Shown here: one piece after another, positions 34,675 through 47,032 of the stretch
How positions within the stretch are numbered: position 1 is the stretch's first letter
Layout: each line of letters opens with the position of its first letter
DNA from: Phyllostachys edulis
Lineage: Eukaryota > Streptophyta > Magnoliopsida > Poales > Poaceae
NCBI GenBank assembly: GCA_036346405.1
Contig: CM070557.1
Location: 54,752,016 to 54,816,015 of the forward strand
Direction: 5' to 3'
DNA length: 64,000 nucleotides
The notes under the pieces: generated by a model
What the model saw: only the letters and a program-made list of their open reading frames with translations
The model's database searches: none
Told to the model about the DNA's origin: nothing
Made by a program: the position numbers and the translations under genes

Positions 34675-36475
34675 GTAAATTAGATATATGTTACTCTAAA
34701 ATATGTCATTTTAAGATATATCACCTCGTTTTTTGAAACTGAATATATGTCACTTCAGTTTTTTTGCTCCTTTCAAATATGTCATTTCCTTTTGGCTTCC
34801 TCCATTTCCTATTCTTCTCCTTTTCTCCTATCTATTCTCAAGTGAACTTCTTGTTTTGCCCTTGCACTATTTGGATTTGACCCAACATCATGGAACTGAG
34901 GGTGCGTTTGATTGGTGGGATGGGGTTGAATGAGATGGAATGGTACAAGTAGGATGGGATCATCTTGGATGAGATGATACAAGTATGGTGTTTGGTTGGT
35001 GGGATAGGATAATACATGATTTTGTTTGGTTGGTGGGATAGGACGGTCCTAGATGGTTCAAGATGGTATTTAGTTTGATGAATGATATTGTATTTGGAAT
35101 GCACTAAACTTTGGGATGTTATGACACGTAGGGCCCGCATGATATTTTTGCACTAAAATATGCCAAGAGTGGTCTTATTTTGTTGATTAAATGACAAGGA
35201 ATACAACAGTTCAATCGGATCGCAAATCGGATACTCAGTTTAGAAAATATGATCATTTGAAACTCGTAAATCAAACCGTCACGTCACCAAACGCCTTGCA
35301 ATTCGAGTGAATGGTGTGGTTCGGGATTTTTTTCCCGAACGGGATGATACAGCATAAACATAGAATATTCATATTTCTTGAATCATCTCATTCCGAATGG
35401 TTTGGTTCTATTCAACCAATCAAATACCTGAATAAGCTCATTTTCCGTACCAGATGGTTCAAGACCACTCCATTCAACGAACCAAACGCACCCTGATTGA
35501 ACCACACCAAGTGAACCAATAAGACCATGTTCAACCAGAGTATACAAAGGCAAAAAGGAACAGAGACTGCCTCTCATCCCCTTGCGTGGCGCATCCCAGC
35601 CACGGCGCGGCTGTGATCGTCTTCCCATGATGTTCATCTTGTTTCAGCATGTTGTGATAGTTGTTCATGTTCATGTCAGCTTTGCAAATCCAGGAACATA
35701 TCGAATGTTTCCCTCTCACAAGCATCAACATTTGGTCAGCACGTACAATACAATTCACAAGATGGTAGATTCACAAACACCTAATGATAGAATTTCATAC
35801 TGCACTAGCACCAGATTGTCAACTGCACTCGTAACTCATAAGGCGTCGATTCATGCATTACAATTTTCCACCAAAAGTCGTCCAACCATCATAGACCCAC
35901 CCAATCAAATGAGAATTTGGAAGCAAAAATATGCAAATCAAAACCATGCGACTATGGACTCCAGGGGCAGGGGGCAGAGCGGCGACCTCAGGGGGCGGGG
36001 ACAGCCTCGCTTGGAGCTCGCATGTGGTCGCGGTGGTGGCATGTCGGCACCGGGAGCGGCGACCGGGCGGGGCGAAGCGGTGGCCAACGGGAGCGGCCAC
36101 GAGGACGGGGAAAGGGAGCGCACTTGTGGATGTGGAACGTCGGCATACCGGCAACGGCGAGGAGGCCAACGGTGGCCCGTCGTTCGCAGCAGTAGCATGG
36201 GTTGATTAGGGTCTGCTCAGTTTGATTGATCTAGTGAGTGGTCATTCCAATTGCCAAGTAGAGAAAATGGGCAGGGGTATAACCGGAAGTTCACTCGAGA
36301 ATAGATGAGAGAGTAAAGAGAAAAGAATAGGAATGAAAGGAAAACCAAAGGAAATGATATATTTTAAATGAACAAGAAACTAGAGTGATATATATCTAAT
36401 TTTAAGAAATTGGATGATATATCTCGAAGTGGTAGGTTCTGAAGTGTCATATATCCAATTTTGCCTATTCTCACA
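34675..36475. mobile_element. MULE-like element with ~200-bp inverted ends
   Basis: Left 34675-34875 and right 36270-36475 are inverted copies (shared TTAGATATAT, TATATCA, CCTATTCTT, CTATTCTCAAGTGAACTTC / CTATTCTCGAGTGAACTTC). The terminus resembles GGCAAAATTGGATATATG of the 25.2-kb element. A GC-rich core at 35950-36200 may be a captured host segment, unidentified. A MITE is nested at 34900-35493. No transposase is present. Confidence 0.6.
34900..35493. mobile_element. MITE with GGGTGCGTTTG inverted ends (594 bp)
   Basis: Begins GGGTGCGTTTGATTGG and ends ACCAAACGCACCC, with TGA on both sides (34897-34899, 35494-35496). A three-base target duplication suggests the PIF/Harbinger superfamily. 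The interior has repeated TGGTGGGAT(A)GGA words. Confidence 0.65.
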
Positions 36476-37236
36476 TATTATGTACATTTTTTAAATAAGA
36501 AGTCTATTTTTTTAGAGGATATTGATCTATTCCTTCCTGCTCCATTTTAACAGACTAAGTCCTTAACCGTTGGTGTTGTAGTGAGGTGGATTTGTACATA
36601 CTACCACTACCTCGAATTCAAAATAGTTATTGCTTTTAGCGTGTTGGTTTTAGTTTTAACACTTCAGTTTGATAATTTGAGTCGGTATATCAACAATCAA
36701 CAACTATTATAAAAGAACTCGACGGTGGTGGTGAGTCTACTATCTACCACATTTCTTCTCCATCTTTGAGTTGGTAGGATATTTTATGGATATGTATGTA
36801 CACATGTATAAGTTACTTAAAGGATCTTTTGTGAATAATTAAATTATATTTTCATTTGTAAGATAGTTAACTTATAGATATTGGTTTTCAAAATTAATAA
36901 CTTATATTATGCTTATTTGAAAACCGTTGCATCGCAGGAGCACTCGGCTAGTATTATCAAATACTCATGTCAGTCGCTTGTCGTTAGTTTGTTAGAGAAA
37001 ATACATCTAAATGAGACAGAAGGTATTAGCTAGCGCTACTCGCAAATTAACATTTTGTACGAGTACATAGGAATGGCAATTCAAAAAGGAAAAGAACACA
37101 CACACTACTCACAAATTGAAGATGTGCTGTCACTAAAAAAAGGGAAAAAATTCCTCGTGCAGGGTTAAGGTCCTGTTCGATGGGAACCATTTCCCTCGGC
37201 CCAAACTAGGCCCACCCGATTCAAATCTGGTTCAGC
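36476..37236. other. Intergenic with a Helitron-like end
   Basis: No gene. At 36925-36951 CGTTGCATCGCAGGAG... ends in CTAG before TATT, a plus-strand match to the Helitron-like terminus seen at 3564. The last 50-100 bp may be 3' UTR of the oxidoreductase gene, which ends at 37237. Confidence 0.4.
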
Positions 37237-40113
37237 TCAACCTGAAAACCCCCTGTCCTTGGCCAGAGCCTCGGCCGCTCTCCTCCCGGACACCAGCGCG
37301 CCGTCGAACGTGGCCGAGCACCAGTGGTCGCCGCACACGTACACGCCGTCGCCGACCCTCGGTTCCCGCCCCGCCGGCGTCGTGGGTGGCGTCTGGTCCG
37401 GCTGCGCGAAGCCGATACGGTACGTCCTCAGGTGCCTCCAGGACGCGACCTCTCCAGCCCCGAACCACCCACCGAGCTCCCGGACCACCTCGTCGGCCAG
37501 CTCGGCGTCCGCCCGGCCAGCGAACGAGCCGACGAGCGACACGGACACCAGCACCTTCCCCGCCGGCGCGTACGACGGCGCCACGTTGGTGGCGAAGAAG
37601 ATGTTGTTCACGATCCCCTTGCCCGACCCGTTGAGGATCAGTATGGGGTCTTGGACAGGCGCCCGGTCGGCGGAGAAGTAGAGGCAGACGGTGCTCCTCT
37701 CGGCCTTCTTGGGTCTCGCCGCATCCAATAGCTGCGACAGGAGCTTCTCGGCCTCCGGCTGCTCGACGGCAACGATGACGCCGAGCTCCCCGGAGACGGT
37801 TTCACCGGTGTCGAGCGTCACGACGGACGGGTCGACGGCGGCGGCGCGCGAGTTGAGGCGGACGGAGCTCGCGGGCAAGCGCTCCGCAAGCTGCCCCGCG
37901 ATGGCGCCGATTCCGGCCTCCGGCAGCGCGTTGTCGCCGAGGGAGAGACGCTTGAACACAAGCTCGAAGAGGCGGGACGACGTGTCGAGCGCCGGGTCGA
38001 AGAATATGCATACCTTGAACATATTGAACCCACATGTCATATATTCATATTATTATCTTCATTAAAATATTTTAGCCAAGTATTTCAACAAAGAAATAAT
38101 ACTTTGGAATGCCATGTTGATTAGATATAAGTCCTTAACCCCACATATTAAACCACCTATTCTTGTAAGCCATATTTACCTCGACAACCTTGGTTCACAT
38201 AAAATATTAGTAAATATTCGCTAAGTCATGAAAACCTCTCGTTCTAAATATCATATGAATGTTGGCTTTAGGCCAATAGGATTTTGGGTGTAAGTTGAGG
38301 GTCGAGTCCATTGAGTTGGGCAACCCAATATACTTGGTAAAATGGGTCATCGGTGAGATCAAGAGGTGGGCAACAGCGGGTTGGGCCATCGCCTCATTTG
38401 GATGACAAGTAAGGACAAGAACCTTGTGCTAAGTAATGACACAAGAATCGCTCAACCACATGCGTGGTCATTACTCCCTAGCTTAGTACATTTGCTCATC
38501 CAATTGAATATCTATAGCATCAAAGGCAAGTCGGGGTGGACCCTAAGGACACTCACGATCCTTGCAACCAGATATGGGCCAACCTCGGGGTGCAGAGTCC
38601 ACTATTGGCCGGTGGTCTCCGAGGGTCAGATGGATTAAGATCTACCGTAGAGACTAAAAAGGATAAGCAAAGGAAAAGGCTTTGTTATCCTTACTCGGTT
38701 AGCGCAAACATGTTGCGTGGCAATATGAGTCTGTGATATCGTGTGGGTAAAGTTGGGCAACTCGCAGAGTGTAATCAATGTTATTCAATACACCGTGCTT
38801 CCTGTTAATGAAGGTGTGTTCATGGGTGATTCCAACATACAAAGCATAAGTAGAATTTAGATGTTAATTGGTAATGTCGGGTTGTTAAACCCCGTGGCTA
38901 TATTTATTATCTTTTATCGTCTGCATTATTGTAAAGCTTTTAAAGTCAACTTTGCATTCCACATATACCGCTTTGGTAAAGCCGCATTCATTTCCTTGAT
39001 ATTTCCAAAGATATAGTTAAATAGCTTTTCCTATGCGATTTGTTGAGTACGGTAGTTGTACTCATTCTTGCTTAAATCAATCAACGTAAGAGTTTTGGAA
39101 AGATCCGGTGTTCTCTACGAACAAGAAGAACCGGTGAGACTTGACGACTCACTGTACTAGGGTCTCGCTTACGCTCAAGCTTCCTCGTGGTTCTAGCAAT
39201 TCTTTTGCAAGTGTATTATATTACTTTCGGGCTCGACGCCGCTTCGCTTTTAAAGCGGCCGTTAAGCCCTATCTTCCGTAATAAAAGTCCGCTTTTGTTG
39301 TAACGTTTGCTTGCTTGTGAAACCACGGCTTTCTGAATCGTACATCCCGGACAACAGAAAGATTCTAGCGATCCCTAGTTTCGGGGTCGTTACAAATATC
39401 CCGGCGAGAAACGGCCGCAGGAACCGCTCGACGATGGACGGAGAGAACCCGAGTTGCTCCAGGTGCCTCGCTGTGGTCGTCTCCGGCGAGGAGAGGATGA
39501 CGTCGTCCGGGGTGGAGGCCGCGCGGAGCCGGGTGAGGCCGACGAGGAGCTTGTCGGAGAGGGAGCCGACGGGGGAGAAGACTGATGAGAGGGCACGTAG
39601 GGGGAGGCGGAAGGGATCGGAGAGCAGGTGGAAGGGCTCTCCGGCGCCGAGGAAGACGAGCGCCCCGGGGTAGAACGGCCGGAGTCGCAGTGCCGGGAAG
39701 TGAAGGACCCGTTGACACTCCGGGTAAGCAGTGAGAAAGATCTGGAAGCCTCGGTCGAGCCGGTAGCCATCAACCTCGTCGGTGGCGACGCGGCCGCCAA
39801 GGCGGTCCGAGGCTTCCAGCAGCGTGAACGGCACGGAGAGGGAGGCCAGGTGGGTCGCCGCGGCGAGGCCCGCGAGCCCGCCGCCGACAATGACGGCCTT
39901 GCGGGCGGCGGTGGGGTTCACCGACCCCGCGGCGGAGGCGGCGACGTTGAAGCGAAGGGCGGCATGGTGGTGGGGCTTGGGAGGCGCGGGGAGGATGGGG
40001 TGGGGCGCGTGGACGTGCATGGGGGTTGCAGCGAGTGGTGGGAAGAGCGCGAGCGGAGACGTCGAGGGGTTCGGCCATTTTGGTTTGGGTGGTGTAGGCG
40101 ATTGATTGTCCAT
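37237..40113 (-). CDS. Plastid-type FAD-dependent oxidoreductase (amine-oxidase fold), interrupted by solo LTR
   Basis: The first coding block, 40113-39395 (240 codons), starts MDNQSPTPPK. A Pro/Ala/His-rich leader of about 65 residues looks like a chloroplast transit peptide. Then come the dinucleotide-binding motif AVIVGGGLAGLAAATHLA (73-90), LLEASDRLGGRV and GYRLDRGFQIFLTAYPE. The second block, 38002-37237 (about 254 codons), continues FDPALDTSSRLFELVFKRLS and ends with the C-terminal FAD motif GDHWCSATFDGALVSGRRAA. Without the insert the join is AGI-FFDPALD and the protein is about 494 residues. It resembles the Arabidopsis AT3G09580-type FAD/NAD(P)-binding oxidoreductases, distant kin of phytoene desaturase; the substrate is unknown. 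The 1.39-kb insert introduces stops if read through, but in-phase GT/AG sites near its ends could remove it. Confidence 0.85.
38007..39394 (+). mobile_element. Solo LTR (1388 bp) inside the oxidoreductase gene
   Basis: Runs TGCATACCTTG to GGGGTCGTTACA, flanked by AATA(T) at 38003-38007 and 39395-39399, so a 4-5 base target duplication. The block near 39.05 kb (GAGTACGGTAGTTGTACTC) matches one at 61.52 kb in the solo LTR of the ABCC fragment, in the same orientation, so they are related Gypsy-type LTRs. No internal sequence is present. Confidence 0.8.
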
Positions 40114-40597
40114 GAACTTGTGGATATGGTGGTTCGGTGCGTGGAGCTGGCGTTTGGATGGAGCTATGGGTGGAGAGACTGCATTGTGGGGTCGCCTGTG
40201 GGTGGGTGTTTGTAGACTGGGTTCAGGGAAGGGCCATCGTGGTGTGGGCGTTATCCTCTCTGATCCTTGAGACCGAGACTCGTGTGACAGACTGACAGTA
40301 CGTATACAGTGTTTGTTATACATAGGAAAGTAATCCTTGGTTAAAAAGGTTAGCTTTGGCCGTTTGAAGAACCCGCCCAACACGCCATGGTAGAAGACAG
40401 CATGTTCGTGACGAAAACGGGAGGGAATACACCTGCATAAACTGTGTTTCTCTTCTGCTTTTATTAAAAATCTGAATGCCCATTTCCGATAAGACAAGGT
40501 GCAGTGCCGAACGGTACGAAACCACGAGGCAGTCGGTGCGTGATATACAGTAGTATCTTTCTGTATAAAAGGAGGTTAGATTGAGGCCAAGCAGGGT
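40114..40597. promoter_or_regulatory. Intergenic region between divergent units
   Basis: About 480 bp between the oxidoreductase start codon and the leader-like block on the other strand. It presumably holds the promoter of the oxidoreductase gene. No clear TATA box for the minus strand was found. Confidence 0.4.
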
Positions 40598-41116
40598 GGC
40601 CACGTCGCCTCGCTTTTTTTGGCTATCGGATTTACGCTTCTCCGCCTCCGACCGTTCGATCGGTCCTGAGGCTTCCTCCACACGTGTTGCGCCGCTGTGT
40701 GCTTCGCTCCGTTCGCCACACAAGATGCCACGTGCCCACGCTTCTCTCTAGATTCTTCGGTTGCATCAGCTGCTCTTTCCCCATCGCCCCCTCCTTCGCC
40801 GCCCTCCTCGCTCTAGCTCCTTACTCTTTCCCTTCGTTCTTACTTCCTCCACTGCCTTTTGTGTTCTTCCTGGGCACCCGTTTTTACGCGCGTTATTCTT
40901 CCCTTTTTAGTTCTTTTCCATTGTTTTGGTGGTTTCCTTCTTTTGCCGTTCCTGCAGGGTTTTTGTTTCTGGATCTGGAGCATGGTTGCTGTCCCTGTTT
41001 GGATCCCTACAACCGGTCGTCAGCTCTGTCGCTCTACCGATTTAGCTTTTCCCTCTTTCATTGTTTCTTTTTTCCCGTGCCTACATTTGGATCTTTGGTT
41101 TAGATCTTTATTTCTA
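40598..41116 (+). promoter_or_regulatory. Leader-like (promoter/5' UTR) segment, copy 1
   Basis: CT-rich sequence resembling a grass 5' UTR with a leader intron. Ordered blocks (GGCCACGTCG, CCGTTCGAT, GATGCCACG, TCTCTCTAGATTCTTCGGTTGC) recur with similar spacing at 63.71-63.91 kb. No initiating exon follows; instead an NFS2 exon fragment starts near 41117. The open frame at 40684-41103 is not a recognisable protein. Confidence 0.45.
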
Positions 41117-41610
41117 TGTGGCCTTGCAAGCGCTGGATTCTTGCATGGAAAATTTGAGACCTTGTCATCTATGGAGCCTTTCTTAGGTAAGATAATACGG
41201 TAATGCAGAAGGAATTTGTTCACACTATATGACTATATCAGAGGATAAATTGCGTAGGTAACATTTATTGTTGAAACACAGACATGACTATGCCTCAGTT
41301 TCCTGTTTGAGGGAAAGCTGTTGATATTTTACTTATTCTTGAAATACTAATTTCCTTGCAGGCGGTGGTGAAATGATTGCAGATGTGTTCCAAGACAAAT
41401 CCACATATGCTGAGCCTCCTAGGTGAGGAATCAAATTGCATCTTCCAATTGTTTTAATATTTCTAGATTGATTCCTATCCGTCTTCATCTGTTATCAGAT
41501 CTTCCGAAGAAAGTCGGTACATAATATACAATATCTGAATTCTACATTGAATAAGTGATAAAAGTTACTACATAATAGAGCACAATGATACAGTGTTCTA
41601 CAATCATGGC

Positions 41611-42467
41611 CATGGCTGATGTTACTGAATTAATACGGGTTAGGCCCAATTTTAATTCTAATTAATTCCTGGGAAATCTCAAAGGCTCATGTGCACGTGC
41701 TAAAACTGTTTAGTCCCACATGGAGAGATGAAGGGGAGTTACACCATTTTATAAGGTGGAACGTGGTAGCCCCCTTGTGGAATTGGAGGGAGCAAATCTG
41801 CTGCTTTCCTTCGCTTCGCTTCATGAGCCGTCTTGTGTCGTCTTGATGCGATGTGCGATGTCTGCTAAGCGTGTCGAGTCTTGGTAGCGATTTTCTTTAT
41901 CAATTCGAAAATCGAAACGCACCGACTCGCAGTAAATGGCATTAACAAACGGCTGGTAGTAATGGTTTAGTTACTAGTGAGTTATGGCTGCGGTTAACAC
42001 TGGTTGATTGCGAATTAATGGTTAACGTTTCCTTGGTGAATCAAAAGCCTCTGGCCTCTTTGTTTTTGACTATTAGAAAGGATAGAGACTGGTTCCTCTC
42101 TAACTCTCTCTATGAAAGACTAAACACAACTCTGCTACTGTTGCTGTCTTGAGCGATTTCCATCCCGGCGAAGCGTGTGTACAACCGCACCGGGAGAGCT
42201 GGCCTCCGGAACCCTCGTCCTTGAAGGCTTGCACGAGTGAGGACAAATAAGGTTTTTGGGGAGCGTTCGCGCGACTGCTCGCCACTTTCTCTTCATCCAC
42301 TACGCTCTGCTTCGTCTACATCAACTACACGACTACTATCACGACGTCCACTACGCCATGACGAACGACGACCTCACCAAGACTCCTGCTGCTGCTTCTT
42401 CTTCCACTGAATCTGGGTATGGCAATCTCGCACTTGTAGTTTGGTTAGCTTTACTATCAGTTGTTGC
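41611..42467 (+). repeat. Copia-type LTR fragment
   Basis: From about TGATGTTACTGAATTAATAC, with GGGTTAGGCCCAATTTTAATT, then stretches typical of grass Copia LTRs (GCTCATGTGCACGTGC, ATGACGAACGACGACCTCACC). The right end is cut by the next Copia element at 42468. Its continuation appears to be 48387 to about 48600. The left boundary is approximate. Confidence 0.5.
42426..42467 (+). repeat. 42-bp direct repeat, copy 1
   Basis: Exact 42-base match to 48387-48428 (begins TCTCGCACTTGTAG, ends ATCAGTTGTTGC). It abuts the LTR start at 42468. Far longer than the 5-bp duplication expected for an LTR element. Confidence 0.9.
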
Positions 42468-45400
42468 TGTTGGAAATATGCCCTAGAGGCAATCATAGAG
42501 ATGATTATATTTCCTTATGTTCATAATATTGGATAAAATGTTATCTTGTTCCAAGAATAATATTGTTAATATTGATTATCAAGTATGTGACTTGATTGTG
42601 AAACTCTATATTTCTGCGATAATTATTCTTATACGATCTCTGGTCGGAAACATATGAGGACACATTTGAATAGGCTAGCATATGTATTAGTTGATGACTA
42701 TGTTTCACGGGTCATGGATATGGAGATATCAAACCAATAATATGGACACATGTTAGAGAACATGATGTTGGATTAGACCCACCCTGAGACACTATTGAGA
42801 TTGTTATGATTTTATGTATCATTAGTTGGTCTCAAGCAATATTGATGTATAATCCTTAGACCTGAGATCAGCATGGTTTCTTACATTTGTAATAGCACTC
42901 TTAGGGGTTGCCAAACGCTACACCGTAACTGGGTAGTTATAAAGATAGCTTTCGGGTATGCTATGAAACATGCAGAGGAATGTGACTGGTCGGATATAGG
43001 ATTTGCCTCTCCTAACATAACAGGAGAGATGTCTCTGGCACCCTCGTTGTGGTCGGACAAAGAAAGTGCATGGCCATGCCACTAGTAGTCGAAGTGTTCG
43101 ACCACGTGAAGTAATCCGACACTCGATCGAGAAAGTATTAAACAGTCCATGGATGACACAACATCTCACCTGGAGTTCAACCAGACATCATGAGGAAAAG
43201 GGAGTATACACGAGTAGGTCGCTTAGTTCGAGCGATTCTGCCATTGATCGTCGTATGGAATCTGGTGAGTGGTCGAGATCGGTCGAACGTAGTCCGCAGG
43301 TGATCGTAACACAGTCGTGAGGAATTCTGAATCGTCGTGACCAAATCTGAATCGGTCATTATAGAGATAGGACACAGTCATAAGTGATGAGGACACAGTC
43401 GTAGATCATATTGTATTAAGGTTTGTCCGATATAATTTGTGTGTATTCGGGAATCGTTATGTTCTACTAGGAGCCGCTACGACTCGTGATCGGAAAGGGT
43501 TTCCGAGTCACAACCGATTACGCATGAACCTATAGGGTCACACACTTAACGGGTTGGAACAAATCAGTACGAATACGATTCGACAAACGTGATCGGATAG
43601 GATCCGTCACGAGCACTATATAAGGAGATGCATGAGACTGTTGGCTGGACGCGTGAATAACCACCGAAACCCTAGCCGCCATCTTCCTGAGAGCTCTACC
43701 GTGCGACTTGGTGCTAGCACACCTGCGCATGGTTGTTCCTTCCCTGAACGTGTGGATACCGTAGAGGCGCTACTACGACTGTTGCGCTTGAGGACGATCC
43801 GCGATCTTCACAAGGAACTGCAGAAGTTACTGGAGGAGACGATCAACTCGCGAGGACACTGGACGATCGACTACGACCACTACATCGACGCGCTCTTCGT
43901 TGGACCAAGCTGCTCCAACCCTTCTTCCGCTGCTTTGCGCGTCTGGTGGTAACGATCTGTGATCATCTACTTGCTTGGCTTCCTGGTTTGCGTGGTAAAA
44001 ATATTTGATTTGTAGCTATCGTAGCCTACCCCGTGGCCCAATAGTGGTATCAGAGCCATCATGCGTAGTTTTTGATCTGGATCGATCGCATATACTTGAT
44101 ATGTGATAGTAGTAGATTGGATCTATTACTGGTCGGGTCTGATAGCCTAGATCGGTTCATATAGATGGAACGATTTAGACCCTGGTCGACAAGATCGATC
44201 AGTTCTCGGTGGTAGTAGATGGGTCTACGAGGAGGTATGAGCTAAAAGGACCAGATGGTTTATTGCGCTTGTTCACGACCACTCTGCATAACACTCCTAC
44301 CAGTCGGAATTCCGCCATCGGAGTATGCCGTAGTGTGTGGTTGAATCAAGGCAATGATCGGATGGTTCGGAATAGGGTTAATATGATTAATCCGATGATT
44401 TCCAAGGCTCGAATACGTGAATAAGATTCGTGTTTCGGAAAAAGTTTCCGAGAGCGCTGCTCTCGACCAGCGAGGGGCGCTGCCCCTTCGAACCCCGCCC
44501 GCTAACCGGCTAGCGGGACCGCCGTGCTGGCTAATCGTACCGCATGTTGTAGGTGGTATGTGCTCATGTCGTCCGATAGAATTGGATTATGTGCATAACT
44601 TGTTTTTGCAAGGATTGATGTGAATAATATGACCCATAATGGTTCATGTATTGAGATGCATGTATGTATGTAATTTTTATGACCTGCGTGTCATGCTTAT
44701 TGTAGCCTAAGGCTGTCTATATTTTTGTATAACAGCCTACGTGTCGACTTGTGATGCTTCTTTACTCCTTGTAATTCATTACTAGCGCTATTAGGAGTAA
44801 TGGCTTAGTGGGAGTGCTTGGAGGAGTCAACCACTCGGAGACACGGCGAACAGGATGCATGGCGATGGGAATCACCATGGAGAAGGGTCATACTATATCA
44901 CAATGCAATTTGATTGTCTGTGAATGCCTTTATATTACTGTTCGTTTATTTCTATACATGTTTTTTGCTTTAAAGGCTTTTGACATGGTAGAAGTAAAAT
45001 TCTCTCACATAATATTAAGTTAAATTGATGCCCTCCCAAATATGTTGCACCATCCAAAGTCATGTATTTTAATGGTAGGTCTTGCCAAAGCAGAGTGCCA
45101 TTAACTCAACTTGACTAGATGGGTTTGTGTCAGACACTTACACGCTGGCATTGGTTTAACTTAACAAGGTTATCATAACAACTGTGGACATTGGGGCATA
45201 AAGGTTGGGTGCCGAAGCATTTAGATGCTGCCCAACAACAAGAATCATATGGAGATATGATTAGCAAATTGTTGCTTACCATTTTCACTAGTCTTCTAGC
45301 AGTGATGCCAAAGCTCACTAGTAAATTAAATGATTATGGATCTTGAATCATTAAATGTCATAAGAGGGATATGGTATTTAGTGGGAGTATCTTTGTTAAA

Positions 45401-45640
45401 TTGTTTAATAGAAGTTACTTTGATTGAACATATGTCTTAGTTTTGCATAATTTATGTTGTAGATCATGGCACCAAGCTACTTTGTACCTACATCGCTTTT
45501 GCTTTACGTTCGATACTTGAAAAGGAAAAAGCTGAATGGAACAAATTTTGCGGATTAGTCCCGCAACCTAAGAATTGTTCTTAGACAAGATAAAAGGAAC
45601 ATGTTATAGAGGAACCAATTCGGATGTGCCTCTGAGAGAA
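42468..45640 (+). mobile_element. Truncated Angela/BARE-like Copia element
   Basis: The 5' LTR 42468-44043 starts TGTTGGAAATATGCCCTAGA, the signature of the Angela/BARE group of grass Copia elements, and ends near CCCAATA. Primer site TGGTATCAGAGCC is at 44045-44057. A 1.4-kb non-coding leader precedes a gag relic at 45466 (MAPSYFVPTSLLL, KLNGTNFAD-stop-SRNLRIVL), with a Trp-to-TAG stop and a frameshift. The element is cut at about 45640 by Gypsy sequence. No pol or 3' LTR is present. Confidence 0.8.
45466..45640 (+). pseudogene. Copia gag N-terminal relic
   Basis: Starts at the ATG of MAPSYFVPTSLLL. The motif LNGTNFADWSRNLRIVLRQDK is recognisable once the stop near 45557 (TAG for Trp) is allowed, and HVIEEP follows after a frameshift. 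Only about 55 codons remain. Confidence 0.7.
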
Positions 45641-46339
45641 TCTTTGCTTCTTTGCTCTTAAACCGCTTATAAAAAGGCATGTGAAATTTGGATTAGCGAG
45701 CCTCAATACCAAGTCACCTCTGACAAGGTTGTGAGGTTGGACCTTCGATCGTAGTATCTGCTTGCAGGCTTGTTGGTAGGCTATTTGAGCAGTTAAAGCT
45801 GGTTTCTCCTTTCTTGAGCGAGGTTGATGTCATCCGCTCGAAGTTGTTCTTGGTTGGAGTCATTGAAAGTTTTGACTCGTGTTGACCGTATCTTTAGTTA
45901 GGAAGAAGCATGGCCCGGCTCAAAGACTAGAAAAAAAAGGTGTTTCACGTGTGGCAGACTAGTAGTCGTCTGACGCCCATATACGGAGGGTAATTCTTGT
46001 ACCTAAGCCCCGAGCGCTTGACGAGCTGGTCGAAGACTCGGGTTTTAATTCCCTGCATTATTTGGCCGTTTGAACGTTCGACTGCCCCCATTGCTTTTGC
46101 TGATGTAATATATAATCCATCTTGTTTCCTACAAATTATCTTGTCGAGCAGTTAGTAACTCAAAAGATAATTGACGAACAAAAGACTAAGAATTGAAGTC
46201 AAATTAATAACTTTATCCTAGCTCCCGACTATTTGCTTAGTTTATTTAGATAAACTAAGTAAATAGTGTTAAAAGGGTTTCTGAAAACAAAGAGGTTTGA
46301 TTAACTTGTAGTTTTTGATCACGATTGTCATGCACTGGT

Positions 46340-46915
46340 CAAAAGAGTAGTAATGAATCGACCCTAGGAAGTTCCTTCTAGTAGGTAGGACTATGTGCAG
46401 AGAGAAAAGGCTTCGACTAGGTGATATTACCATCTCCGATCAGATTAATTAAATCAAGAACGGCAACTTGAGTTAGGCAAACGTCTAGAGGACTTTAAAA
46501 AATTCGTTCGTCCTTCTTTGATGGACTCGATAGGTCTGTCCTGGTAGCAAAAGTAGGAAACTAAACAATGCTAGGAAGTTCCTTCTAGTGGGCAGGACCA
46601 CGTGCAGAGAGGAGAGACTTCGACTAGATGTGTTTCTTCCTCCGACCAGTTGGGACGGAACGAGTACACCAAAAGCGGTTGAATAAATCAAATAAAGTGC
46701 ACTCTGCTTAGAGTATTTTTCAAAATAACTAAAGAAATAAACTAAGGTGGAAAAGAGCTGGCTTTAAGAATATTTCAACTAAATAGAACCCGAGCTCTTT
46801 GTATTGGCAGCAAAAGTGAGTAACGAGTCGACACTAGGAAGCTCCTTCTAGTGGGCAGGACCACGTGCAGAGAGGAGAGGCTTCGACTAGGTGATGTTAC
46901 CTGCCTTTCGACCAG
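46340..46915. repeat. Three tandem units of ~230-255 bp
   Basis: Each unit contains CTAGGAAGTTCCTTCTAGT (or a close variant), then GGxAGGACxAxGTGCAGAGAG and CTTCGACTAG. Copies begin near 46365, 46571 and 46826. Confidence 0.8.
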
Positions 46916-47032
46916 TGTAAAGAAAACTGGGTGTTTGGAATGTAGTCGAAAGATTATGAAAACACTACTAAAAATAAGACAATAGAGGTAGAGAGAACAT
47001 GAGGCTTTATTGTCTAAATGGTTTGTTACACA

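Noticed and set aside
35582..36205. 207-codon open frame in the MULE-like element
   Set aside because: The first half is AT-rich with no domain and the second half is the GC-rich core. Several overlapping frames on both strands are equally open. No supporting splice or homology signal.
37691..38065. Plus-strand frames opposite the oxidoreductase
   Set aside because: GC-rich shadows of the minus-strand coding block, which has clear FAD motifs.
40684..41103. 139-codon open frame, Phe/Pro/Leu-rich
   Set aside because: CT-rich leader-like sequence. The composition explains the frame, and the related copy at 63.7 kb does not preserve it.
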